A program made the translations under genes and the position numbers. Of a stretch of 64,000 nucleotides of DNA, positions 42,112 through 50,251 are shown piece by piece (position 1 is the first letter of the stretch; each line of letters starts with the position of its first letter). The notes under the pieces are model-generated. The model worked only from the letters and a program-made list of their open reading frames with translations, was not told where the DNA came from and did no database searches. This DNA comes from Enterobacteriaceae bacterium UBA7338. Its GTDB lineage: Bacteria; Pseudomonadota; Gammaproteobacteria; Enterobacterales; Enterobacteriaceae. The stretch lies in contig DKPJ01000006.1 in the NCBI GenBank assembly GCA_002480085.1, positions 251,451-315,450 on the forward strand. Reading direction: 5' to 3'.

Positions 42112-42578
42112 ATGAAAAGCAAAAATAAGAAAATCCTTCTTACAATATGTTTAGTCATTTCCGTGCTAATAGCTTACCTTGTCTGGCGATCGCTACGTCC
42201 GGTGGATATTGTTGATGTTCATCAAGAGGATAACTATAGTTCTGTTTTAGTAAGAAACTTTCCATAACGGATAAAGGAAAAATATATTGGTGGTTAAAAA
42301 ATAAGAACATGTTAAAAAGCCGCTATGGCATTCCAAGACCTGCCTCCTATGGGGGATATAACGTGACTTTCTGGTTGTTTGATGAGGGGTATAAAGATGA
42401 AGGAGGATATGACAGACTGTGCTTTAAGGATATGAAAGGACCAATAACCTGCATTGAAAAAGATGCTGTATTCTCTGTAGATAACAGCACTAATCTAGGG
42501 ACGGTTTTTACGGTGTGCAATGGTAGACATTATCGTTTAGATAAAAGAGGAGAAGTTGTTAAAATCTCTACAAAATAA
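42112..42578 (+). pseudogene. DUF943 family gene, copy 3, broken by a one-base frameshift
   Basis: Starts at ATG 42112 (MKSKNKKILLTICLVISVLIAYLVW, the membrane segment) and reads the family block to RNFP, where TTTCCATAACGG gives a stop (42264-42266). Inserting one A restores FPITDKGKIYWW, and the frame then continues to 42578 with GYKDEGGYDRLCFKDM and the second Cys. So one base has been lost near 42263. The downstream part alone (from ATG 42309) lacks the membrane anchor. There is no homopolymer run, so phase variation is unlikely. DNA in the first third is close to copy 5 (shared tcgctacgtccggt). Confidence 0.8.
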
Positions 42579-42682
42579 AATAATATTTTTTGGAGAAATG
42601 AAATTAGTTTACTTATAAACAGGTTGCAAAAAAATCATAAAAGCCTGAAGCCTAGAGAAAATACAGTTAAGGATATTATGAA

Positions 42683-43141
42683 TTGAAAGAAAAAATAATT
42701 TTATGTAAGCTATTACTTATGGGCTGCATTCTTTCCGCTTACGTCCTTTGGATATGGTTACGCTCAGTAGAAGTTGTAGCAGTTCATCAGAATGGTAATC
42801 ATACCTATATTATAGTGAAAAACTTTCCAATCACGGACAAAGAGAAAATAGATTGGCGGCTAAGAAACAGGGATATATTAAAAAAGCGCTACAACATTCC
42901 TAAGCCTGCGCTCTCTGGGGATTATACTGTCATTTTCTGGGATTACGGTGATGGATATAAAGAAGAAGGCAAATATGACAGACTCTGTTTCGATGATCTG
43001 GAGCCTCCGAAAAACTGCATTGATAAAAATATGATTCTTAATGTAAATTACTCTAAGAACTATGGAGCATCTTATATCACCGTTAAAAAATCTTATTATA
43101 CAGATAAGAATGGGGGCATAGTAGAAAATAAAGATGATTAG
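42683..43141 (+). CDS. DUF943 family membrane protein, copy 4
   Basis: 152 aa from TTG 42683. An ATG five bases upstream (42678) is out of frame and stops at once, and AAGG at 42669 is at a fair distance for the TTG. The start region may be damaged compared with the other copies, so expression is uncertain. Membrane segment about 5-26; family block VHQNGNHTYIIVKNFPITDKEKIDW; FWDYGDGYKEEGKYDRLCF; Cys102 and Cys112 (C-x9-C). Confidence 0.65.
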   Translation: MKEKIILCKLLLMGCILSAYVLWIWLRSVEVVAVHQNGNHTYIIVKNFPITDKEKIDWRLRNRDILKKRYNIPKPALSGDYTVIFWDYGDGYKEEGKYDRLCFDDLEPPKNCIDKNMILNVNYSKNYGASYITVKKSYYTDKNGGIVENKDD

Positions 43142-43273
43142 GTATGTTCTTAGTCTACAAGACCTTACTACTTACTTCTTTATTGTACGTTATGGCATGC
43201 TATATACTTTTTATTAATTTGCAGCAGCGCTTTTAGGCATATATACATCAAACAGTATAGAAATCATCTATTA

Positions 43274-43729
43274 ATGAAAAGAAAACACACGGAAATTATT
43301 TTTCTGCTACTTTTATTTGCTTCCGTACTTACTACTTACCTTATATGGATATCGCTACGTCCGGTAAGCATTATCGCTGTTCATCAAGACGATGACTACA
43401 GTTCTGTTTTAGTAAAGAACTTCCCCATCACAGAAAAAGGTGAAATAGACTGGTGGTTCAAAAACAAAGATATGCTGAAGAGTAGATATGAAATTCCAAA
43501 ACCATCTTCTTACGGAAGTTTTACTATTATTTTTTGGGACTACGGCGATGGTTATAAAGAAGAGGGGAAATATGATAGACTTTGCTTCTATGACATGCCT
43601 CCTCCGAAAAACTGTATAGATAAAAATATAGTATTTTACGTTAGCTACAGCAAGAATAGTGGTATGTATTTCATCACTAACAATGAAAAGTATTATTTAA
43701 AGGAAAATGGTAAAATAGTAAGAGAGTAA
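43274..43729 (+). CDS. DUF943 family membrane protein, copy 5
   Basis: 151 aa, ATG 43274. Membrane segment about 8-27; VHQDDDYSSVLVKNFPITEKGEIDWW; FWDYGDGYKEEGKYDRLCFYDMPPPKNCIDKN with Cys104 and Cys114. The DNA upstream (gaaatcatc...aatgaaaag) and in the first 150 bases is close to copy 3, so these two are the most recent duplicates. Last of the array, followed by the GC-rich phosphopantetheinyl transferase gene. Confidence 0.7.
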   Translation: MKRKHTEIIFLLLLFASVLTTYLIWISLRPVSIIAVHQDDDYSSVLVKNFPITEKGEIDWWFKNKDMLKSRYEIPKPSSYGSFTIIFWDYGDGYKEEGKYDRLCFYDMPPPKNCIDKNIVFYVSYSKNSGMYFITNNEKYYLKENGKIVRE

Positions 43730-43795
43730 TCTAATTAGCTAGAAGAAAGACTGTAATTTCATGCTTATGATACGTAAACATAAAAACCACAACCC

Positions 43796-44521
43796 ATGAC
43801 AAACACCCTACTCTCCCCTACTCGCACCTTCGACGCCCCGCCCTTTATCCAACGCGCGGAGTCCGGTTACATCCGCCATCTGCCTGCACTGACCTACTGC
43901 CTCGTTGAGTATGACCGGGCGCACTACAGCGACGAACTGTTCCAGCGTTTCTCGCAGCCGCTCCCGGCAGCGCTAACTAATGCGGTTGCGAAGCGCAGGG
44001 CCGAATACCTGGCGAGCCGCTACTGCGGGCAGGTGCTGCTTGAGCAGGCGCAGGCTGCATCAACGGTGATTGGCACCGATGACCGCGTTCCCCAGTGGCC
44101 GGCTGGCTGGCGGGGAAGCATCTCCCACAGCGACAGGTACGCGCTGGTAGTCGTTGCGCCCGAATCAACGGGACTTATGCCCGGTATCGATATCGAGCAG
44201 TGGCAGCCCGAGATCATGCTGGAGACGGCGGATATGTTCGCCTCGCCAGACGAGCAGAAACTGCTATCCGCTTTAACGTTGCCCTACCCGCAGGCGCTGC
44301 TAACGCTCTTTTCAGCTAAGGAGAGCCTGTATAAATCGCAGTGGCCTGAAGTGAGGCGCTACTTTGATTTCCAGGCGGCTAAGATCACCTGCTTTGATGA
44401 AGCAGAGCAGCGCTTTACCCTGACGCTCACCGAGACCTTAACTCCAGAGCTAAAATGTGGCACCGCCTTTAGCGGCAGCTATACGTTTCTCAGCGACGCG
44501 GTCATCACCTGCATCGGCTAG
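43796..44521 (+). CDS. 4'-phosphopantetheinyl transferase, EntD type
   Basis: A 241-aa enzyme that would transfer phosphopantetheine from CoA to carrier-protein serines. Family motifs are complete: GSISHSD (about 101-107), the magnesium site GIDIEQ (about 124-129), and FSAKESLYK (about 179-187). Closest in style to EntD of enterobactin synthesis, but it lies outside any siderophore cluster. GC-rich like the backbone, unlike the DUF943 genes before it. It ends convergent with ligB (9 bases). The carrier-protein partner cannot be told from the window. Confidence 0.85.
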   Translation: MTNTLLSPTRTFDAPPFIQRAESGYIRHLPALTYCLVEYDRAHYSDELFQRFSQPLPAALTNAVAKRRAEYLASRYCGQVLLEQAQAASTVIGTDDRVPQWPAGWRGSISHSDRYALVVVAPESTGLMPGIDIEQWQPEIMLETADMFASPDEQKLLSALTLPYPQALLTLFSAKESLYKSQWPEVRRYFDFQAAKITCFDEAEQRFTLTLTETLTPELKCGTAFSGSYTFLSDAVITCIG

Positions 44522-44530
44522 CTCCCTTTC

Positions 44531-46210
44531 TCAAAATCCCTTTATCCCCTGCGCCGCCAGCCACGCGGTGAGGCTGTGCACCATTGGGTGATGAATAAAG
44601 GCGACCAGCTGTCGCGCCTTCTCTGCACCAACGCCCGGCAGCTTCTGCCAGCTAAGCTCATTGCGCTCGGTAAACTGCGGCCAGGTGCTGTCGCCCGTGA
44701 GCCTAAGCGCGGCCTGAGTGAGCGGCAGACCCAGCGCCATCACCCAGCGGATAAAAGGCCGCTTACGGACCAGGTTAAACTGGTGCCAGATCTGCTCTCC
44801 TCTGGCTGCGCTCAGCCCCGGCGTATTTTCCAGCTGCTGCCGGGTTAACGCCAGCCAGGAGAAGATGTGTTCAAAGCGATGCGCCTGATGCAGGAGCCGC
44901 CAGCCCGCGTCGCCCAGTCCCGGAATATCCAGCACCTGCTTGGAGCTGAGCCATACCAGCCGGGCAAAAAACTGCGGCAGGCATTCAGGTGAGGCATAAA
45001 AGCAGGTTAACGCATTGAAATGCGCGGGTGGCGGTTCGGGCTTGTTCCGCGCCAGGCTGCGCCATACCACCCGGTCGATGCGTGGGATCCCCTGGCCCGC
45101 CAGGCTCACCTGCACCTGATCGCCCGGAGCAATATCCAGCTCATGCCAGCGGCGGACGGAGCCGAGGTTCACCCGACGCACCGTCTTGTCATCCAGCTGC
45201 ACCGGCTCAAGCTCTGCCACCACGGCGATCTTACCGCTGCGCCCGGTAGCAAAGCGGATGTTCATCACCTCCGCGACCTGCTCAACGGGCGGATATTTCC
45301 AGGCCACGACCCACTCGCCCTCGCCGGGCCGCCAGCGCTTGCCCTCAGGCTCTTTCGCCCTACGGATCACCACCCCGTCGGTAACAAAGGGTAGCGGCGA
45401 GGTGAACCAGCGGGTGCGGATCGTCTCAACCTCATCTGCGTTTTTCACCGGCAGGCTGAAACGCTCGCTGGTGCTAAACCCGGCTTCGCTCAGCAGCGTC
45501 AGACGCTGCTCCATCGCAGCTGGGCCGTCCGGCCACGCCCAGACAAATAGCGCCAGCTCATTCAGCAGAGGAGAGTTCTCCCGTTGCATTAGCGCGCCCG
45601 CTACTTTTGCTCGGGCGTTGATGCCACCCATCCGCTGCTGGATATGCCCCTCCCGCGCCAGATAGATCTCCCCTTGTAGCACGCTGTTTGCCAGCGGCCC
45701 GGCAAGTCGTTTAGGCAGGGACGGAATAAGGCGCACCTTCTCGGTCCACGACTCACCTTTGCGGCCATCGCCCCGGCTGATTGCCTGCACCAGCTGCCCG
45801 TTACGGTAGACCAGGGTCACCGCTACCCCATCGATCTTAGGCTGCACCCAGAGATCGCGGCGATCGCTCATCCAGCGCTTAAGGGCATACTTGTCCGCCA
45901 GCTTGCGCACCCCGGTATGCATTACCGGATGCGGCACCGAACCGCTTACCGGCGGCGCTGAGACGTCGGGCAGCGGTTGGGATATAAAGCAACGCTGCCA
46001 CTGCGCCAGCCGATCGCTAAGGCGATCGTACACCGCGTCGCTTACTCCGCTGCTTCCCTCTCGCCAGTACGCCACGTTCCACTGGATGACCTGTCGCTGG
46101 AGCCGGGCGATCTCCAGCTGCGCCCGAAAGGGTGACCAGGACGGACAGGCCGCCGTGCTGTAACAGCTCCAGATCGTTAAGCCGAACGCTAATCCTCTAC
46201 GCTTCCACAT
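44531..46210 (-). CDS. ligB: NAD-dependent DNA ligase LigB
   Basis: Second NAD-dependent ligase of enterobacteria. 559 aa (E. coli 560), shorter than LigA because the C-terminal BRCT domain is missing. Adenylation motif KIDGVAV (Lys125), then DGVVIRRAKEPEG, an OB-fold part, and helix-hairpin-helix segments (VLDIPGLGDAGWRLL, KLPGVGAEKARQLV). The N-terminus (FGLTIWSCYSTAACPSW) looks like a weak signal sequence, as in E. coli LigB, which is odd for a DNA enzyme. It is divergent from gmk. Confidence 0.95.
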   Translation of the reverse strand: MWKRRGLAFGLTIWSCYSTAACPSWSPFRAQLEIARLQRQVIQWNVAYWREGSSGVSDAVYDRLSDRLAQWQRCFISQPLPDVSAPPVSGSVPHPVMHTGVRKLADKYALKRWMSDRRDLWVQPKIDGVAVTLVYRNGQLVQAISRGDGRKGESWTEKVRLIPSLPKRLAGPLANSVLQGEIYLAREGHIQQRMGGINARAKVAGALMQRENSPLLNELALFVWAWPDGPAAMEQRLTLLSEAGFSTSERFSLPVKNADEVETIRTRWFTSPLPFVTDGVVIRRAKEPEGKRWRPGEGEWVVAWKYPPVEQVAEVMNIRFATGRSGKIAVVAELEPVQLDDKTVRRVNLGSVRRWHELDIAPGDQVQVSLAGQGIPRIDRVVWRSLARNKPEPPPAHFNALTCFYASPECLPQFFARLVWLSSKQVLDIPGLGDAGWRLLHQAHRFEHIFSWLALTRQQLENTPGLSAARGEQIWHQFNLVRKRPFIRWVMALGLPLTQAALRLTGDSTWPQFTERNELSWQKLPGVGAEKARQLVAFIHHPMVHSLTAWLAAQGIKGF

Positions 46211-46466
46211 TTTCTGCCTCCCTTGCCTCGACCAGCACGGTATACCGCACGACGAACCGGTTGGCGAATGGCAAAATAGCAGGCTGCGAGGCGGCTTCAG
46301 CGCTTTTTAAAACGTTGCTGCAAACGAGAGTTGGATCGGGAAGAGAGTACGCAAAATGCAATAATCTCGTGCGAAAATGTGACAAAAACTACGTTAAAGG
46401 GTGCCGACGTGTATAATAGGCACGTATGTAGACATTTCCGTTCGTTCATTACATATAAAGATACTC

Positions 46467-47090
46467 ATGGCTCAAGGCACGCTCTATATCGTTTCCGCTC
46501 CCAGTGGCGCGGGTAAATCAAGCCTCATTCAGGCTTTGTTAAAGACCCAACCGTTGTACGACACTCAGGTTTCTGTTTCACACACCACGCGCGCGCCGCG
46601 TCCCGGTGAAGTGCACGGTGAACACTACTTCTTTGTGAATCATGACGAGTTCAAAACCATGATTGGCAACGATGCCTTCCTTGAGCATGCGGAAGTGTTT
46701 GGCAACTACTACGGCACGTCCCGGGCAGCCATCGAGCAGGTACTGTCCACGGGCGTAGACGTCTTCCTCGATATCGACTGGCAGGGCGCGCAGCAGATCC
46801 GCGCAAAAATGCCCCAGGCGCGCAGCATCTTTGTATTGCCGCCGTCGAAGCTGGAGCTGGATCGTCGCCTGCGCGGTCGCGGTCAGGATAGCGAAGAGGT
46901 TATTGCTAAGCGTATGGCCCAGGCAGTTGCAGAAATGAGCCATTACGCCGAATATGATTATCTGGTTGTGAACGATGATTTTGATACCGCTATCAGCGAT
47001 ATGAAGACCATCATCCGTGCTGAACGTCTGCGCATGGGCCGCCAAATGCAGCGACATGACGCTTTAATCAGCAAACTATTGGCAGATTGA
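46467..47090 (+). CDS. gmk: Guanylate kinase Gmk
   Basis: GMP + ATP to GDP + ADP. ATG 46467 (MAQGTLYIVSAPSGAGKSSL) gives 207 aa as in E. coli; the longer frame to 46401 is leader sequence. P-loop SAPSGAGKSS at 10-19, GMP-binding HTTRAPRPGEVHGEHYFFV, lid RRLRGRGQDSEEVI. A -10-like TATAAT lies at 46412-46417, but no good -35 was seen. rpoZ follows after 54 bases. Confidence 0.97.
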   Translation: MAQGTLYIVSAPSGAGKSSLIQALLKTQPLYDTQVSVSHTTRAPRPGEVHGEHYFFVNHDEFKTMIGNDAFLEHAEVFGNYYGTSRAAIEQVLSTGVDVFLDIDWQGAQQIRAKMPQARSIFVLPPSKLELDRRLRGRGQDSEEVIAKRMAQAVAEMSHYAEYDYLVVNDDFDTAISDMKTIIRAERLRMGRQMQRHDALISKLLAD

Positions 47091-47144
47091 ACCGGGTTTC
47101 AGTATCATGCCCAGTCATTTCTTCATCTGTGGAGCACTTTAAGT

Positions 47145-47420
47145 ATGGCACGCGTAACTGTTCAGGACGCTGTAGAGAAAATTGGTAACCGTTTTGACCT
47201 GGTACTGGTGGCCGCGCGTCGCGCTCGTCAGATGCAGGTTGGCGGTAAAGATCCGCTGGTAGCGGAAGAGAACGATAAAACTACCGTTATCGCGCTGCGC
47301 GAAATCGAAGAAGGTCTGATCAACAACCAGATCCTCGACGTACGTGAGCGCCAGGAGCAGCAAGAGCAGGAAGCCGCTGAGTTACAGGCCGTCACCGCTA
47401 TTGCTGAAGGTCGTCGTTAA
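47145..47420 (+). CDS. rpoZ: RNA polymerase omega subunit
   Basis: 91 aa, MARVTVQDAVEKIGNRFDLVLVAARRARQMQVGG, same length as E. coli omega. Binds beta' and takes part in ppGpp site 1. The spoT gene, which controls ppGpp, starts 18 bases downstream. Confidence 0.98.
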   Translation: MARVTVQDAVEKIGNRFDLVLVAARRARQMQVGGKDPLVAEENDKTTVIALREIEEGLINNQILDVRERQEQQEQEAAELQAVTAIAEGRR

Positions 47421-47438
47421 TAACGCTGCAGGTCACCC

Positions 47439-49553
47439 TTGTATCTGTTTGAAAGCCTGAATCAACTGATTCGCACCTACCTGCCGGAAGACCAGATCAA
47501 ACGTCTCCAGCAGGCGTATCTCGTTGCACGTGACGCTCACGAGGGCCAGACACGTTCAAGCGGTGAACCCTACATTACGCACCCGGTAGCGGTGGCCTGT
47601 ATTCTGGCCGAGATGAAACTCGACCACGAAACGCTGATGGCCGCCCTGCTGCATGACGTAATTGAAGATACCCCCGCCACCTACCAGGACATGGAGCAGC
47701 TGTTTGGCAAAACCGTGGCCGAGCTGGTGGAAGGGGTTTCAAAGCTTGATAAGCTGAATTTCCGCGATAAGAAAGAGGCCCAGGCCGAAAACTTTCGCAA
47801 GATGATCATGGCGATGGTGCAGGATATCCGCGTCATTCTCATCAAGCTTGCTGACCGCACCCATAACATGCGCACGCTGGGCTCGCTACGCCCGGACAAG
47901 CGTCGCCGCATCGCCCGTGAAACCCTCGAAATCTACAGTCCGCTGGCGCACCGCTTAGGTATTCACCACATCAAAACCGAGCTGGAAGAGCTGGGCTTTG
48001 AGGCGCTGCACCCGAACCGCTACCGCGTGATCAAAGAGGTCGTGAAGGCCGCGCGCGGCAACCGTAAAGAGATGATCCAAAAAATCCTCTCGGAGATCGA
48101 AGGGCGCTTGCAGGAGGCGGGTATCCCCTGCCGCGTGAGCGGTCGCGAGAAGCATCTCTACTCCATCTACTGCAAGATGGTGCTGAAAGAGCAGCGTTTT
48201 CACTCGATCATGGACATCTATGCTTTCCGGGTGATTGTCCATGATCTCGACACCTGCTACCGCGTGCTGGGCCAGATGCATAGCCTCTACAAGCCGCGTC
48301 CAGGACGCATGAAGGACTATATCGCCATTCCGAAAGCGAACGGCTATCAGTCGCTGCATACCTCTATGATTGGCCCGCACGGCGTGCCGGTTGAGGTGCA
48401 GATCCGTACTGAAGATATGGACCAGATGGCAGAGATGGGGGTTGCGGCGCACTGGGCGTATAAAGAGCACGGTGAGAGCAGCACCACCGCACAGATCCGC
48501 GCCCAGCGCTGGATGCAGAGCCTGCTAGAACTTCAGCAGAGCGCGGGCAGCTCCTTTGAATTTATCGAGAGCGTTAAATCCGATCTCTTCCCGGATGAGA
48601 TTTACGTTTTCACACCGGAAGGGCGCATCGTTGAGCTGCCTGCCGGTGCTACCCCGGTCGATTTCGCCTATGCGGTGCACACCGATATCGGCCACGCCTG
48701 CGTTGGCGCACGCGTTGACCGGCAGCCCTACCCGCTGTCGCAGCCGCTGACCAGCGGGCAGACGGTAGAGATCATTACCGCGCCGGGCGCACGCCCGAAC
48801 GCCGCCTGGCTTAACTTTGTCGTCAGCTCGAAAGCACGCGCCAAAATTCGCCAGATGCTGAAAAACCTCAAGCGCGACGATTCGGTCAGCCTGGGCCGTC
48901 GTCTGCTGAATCACGCCCTCGGCGGTAGCCGCAAGCTGGCAGAGATCCCGGCGGAGAATATCCAGCGCGAGCTGGTGCGCATGAAGCTCGTCTCACTCGA
49001 CGATCTGCTGGCGGAGATTGGCCTCGGCAACGCGATGAGCGTGGTGGTAGCGAAAAACCTACAGCAGGGCGAAGCCTCCGCTGTGTCTACGTCTACCGCG
49101 CCGAGCCACGGCCACCTGCCGATTAAGGGCGCGGATGGGGTGCTGATCACCTTTGCAAAATGCTGCCGTCCGATCCCCGGCGACCCGATTATTGCGCACG
49201 TTAGCCCCGGCAAGGGGCTGGTTATCCACCATGAGTCCTGCCGTAACATCCGTGGCTACCAGAAAGAGCCAGAGAAGTTTATGGCGGTCGAGTGGGATAA
49301 AGAGACGGCGCAGGAGTTTATCACCGAGATCAAGGTTGATATGTTTAACCATCAGGGCGCGCTGGCGAACCTGACGGCGGCAATCAACACGGCCTCCTCC
49401 AATATTCAAAGCCTGAATACGGAAGAGAAAGATGGTCGCGTCTATAGCGCCTTTATCCGTCTGACCTGCCGCGACCGCGTGCACCTGGCGAATATTATGC
49501 GCAAAATCCGCGTGCTGCCGGACGTGATCAAGGTCACCCGTAACCGAAACTAG
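47439..49553 (+). CDS. spoT: Bifunctional (p)ppGpp synthase/hydrolase SpoT
   Basis: 704 aa (E. coli 702), TTG start as in E. coli. HD hydrolase domain (HPVAVACILAEMKLDHETLMAALLHDVIEDT, about 45-75; ADRTHNMRTL), synthase domain (about 200-335: GREKHLYSIYCKM, PKANGYQSLHTSM), TGS domain (about 390-450: DEIYVFTPEGRIVELPAGATPVDFAYAVH), then helical, zinc-finger-like (CCRPIPGD) and C-terminal ACT domains. The active HD motif shows that hydrolysis is kept. Operon rpoZ-spoT-trmH-recG. Confidence 0.98.
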   Translation: MYLFESLNQLIRTYLPEDQIKRLQQAYLVARDAHEGQTRSSGEPYITHPVAVACILAEMKLDHETLMAALLHDVIEDTPATYQDMEQLFGKTVAELVEGVSKLDKLNFRDKKEAQAENFRKMIMAMVQDIRVILIKLADRTHNMRTLGSLRPDKRRRIARETLEIYSPLAHRLGIHHIKTELEELGFEALHPNRYRVIKEVVKAARGNRKEMIQKILSEIEGRLQEAGIPCRVSGREKHLYSIYCKMVLKEQRFHSIMDIYAFRVIVHDLDTCYRVLGQMHSLYKPRPGRMKDYIAIPKANGYQSLHTSMIGPHGVPVEVQIRTEDMDQMAEMGVAAHWAYKEHGESSTTAQIRAQRWMQSLLELQQSAGSSFEFIESVKSDLFPDEIYVFTPEGRIVELPAGATPVDFAYAVHTDIGHACVGARVDRQPYPLSQPLTSGQTVEIITAPGARPNAAWLNFVVSSKARAKIRQMLKNLKRDDSVSLGRRLLNHALGGSRKLAEIPAENIQRELVRMKLVSLDDLLAEIGLGNAMSVVVAKNLQQGEASAVSTSTAPSHGHLPIKGADGVLITFAKCCRPIPGDPIIAHVSPGKGLVIHHESCRNIRGYQKEPEKFMAVEWDKETAQEFITEIKVDMFNHQGALANLTAAINTASSNIQSLNTEEKDGRVYSAFIRLTCRDRVHLANIMRKIRVLPDVIKVTRNRN

Positions 49554-49557
49554 CCCT

Positions 49558-50247
49558 ATGACTCTGAAACGTTATGCGCGTATACGTGAGATGCTCGCCA
49601 GGCGGCAGCCTGATCTGACCGTCTGCATGGAGCAGGTTCACAAGCCGCATAACGTTTCGGCAATCATTCGCACCGCCGATGCCGTCGGCGTGCATGAAGT
49701 TCACGCCGTCTGGCCGGAAAACCGGATGCGCATCATGGCCTCCTCCGCTGCGGGGAGCAACAGCTGGGTACAGGTCAAAACGCACCGCAACATTGCCGAT
49801 GCCGTTGGACATCTGAAAAACCAGGGGATGCAGGTGCTGGCGACCCATCTCTCTGAGAAAGCAGTAGATTTTCGCGATATCGACTACACCCGCCCGACCT
49901 GTATTCTGATGGGGCAGGAGAAGACCGGCATCACTCAGGAGGCGCTGGATCTGGCAGACCAGGATATTATCATCCCGATGATCGGCATGGTGCAGTCCCT
50001 CAACGTTTCGGTCGCCTCTGCGCTGATCCTCTATGAAGCGCAGCGCCAGCGGCAGAACGCCGGAATGTACGCTCGCGACACCAGCACCATAGATTATGAC
50101 GACCAGCATCGACTGCTGTTTGAAGGCAGCTACCCGGTGCTCGCCCGCGTGGCGAAGCAGAAAGGGTTGCCCTATCCCGACCTTAACGCGCATGGCGAAA
50201 TAGAAGCCGACGCCGCGTGGTGGGCCACTATGCAGGCGGCAAGGTAA
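49558..50247 (+). CDS. trmH: tRNA (guanosine(18)-2'-O)-methyltransferase TrmH
   Basis: SPOUT methyltransferase for Gm18 in the tRNA D-loop. 229 aa as in E. coli. Motif 1 VHKPHNVSAIIRTADAVGVHEVHAVW, motif 2 ILMGQEKTGITQEAL, motif 3 IPMIGMVQSLNVSVASALILYEA. It begins four bases after spoT and ends four bases before recG. Confidence 0.97.
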   Translation: MTLKRYARIREMLARRQPDLTVCMEQVHKPHNVSAIIRTADAVGVHEVHAVWPENRMRIMASSAAGSNSWVQVKTHRNIADAVGHLKNQGMQVLATHLSEKAVDFRDIDYTRPTCILMGQEKTGITQEALDLADQDIIIPMIGMVQSLNVSVASALILYEAQRQRQNAGMYARDTSTIDYDDQHRLLFEGSYPVLARVAKQKGLPYPDLNAHGEIEADAAWWATMQAAR

Positions 50248-50251
50248 GCGT

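Noticed and set aside
42260..42266. Phase-variable switch at the DUF943 frameshift
   Set aside because: There is no homopolymer or short tandem repeat at TTTCCATAACGG, so slipped-strand switching or programmed frameshifting is not supported.
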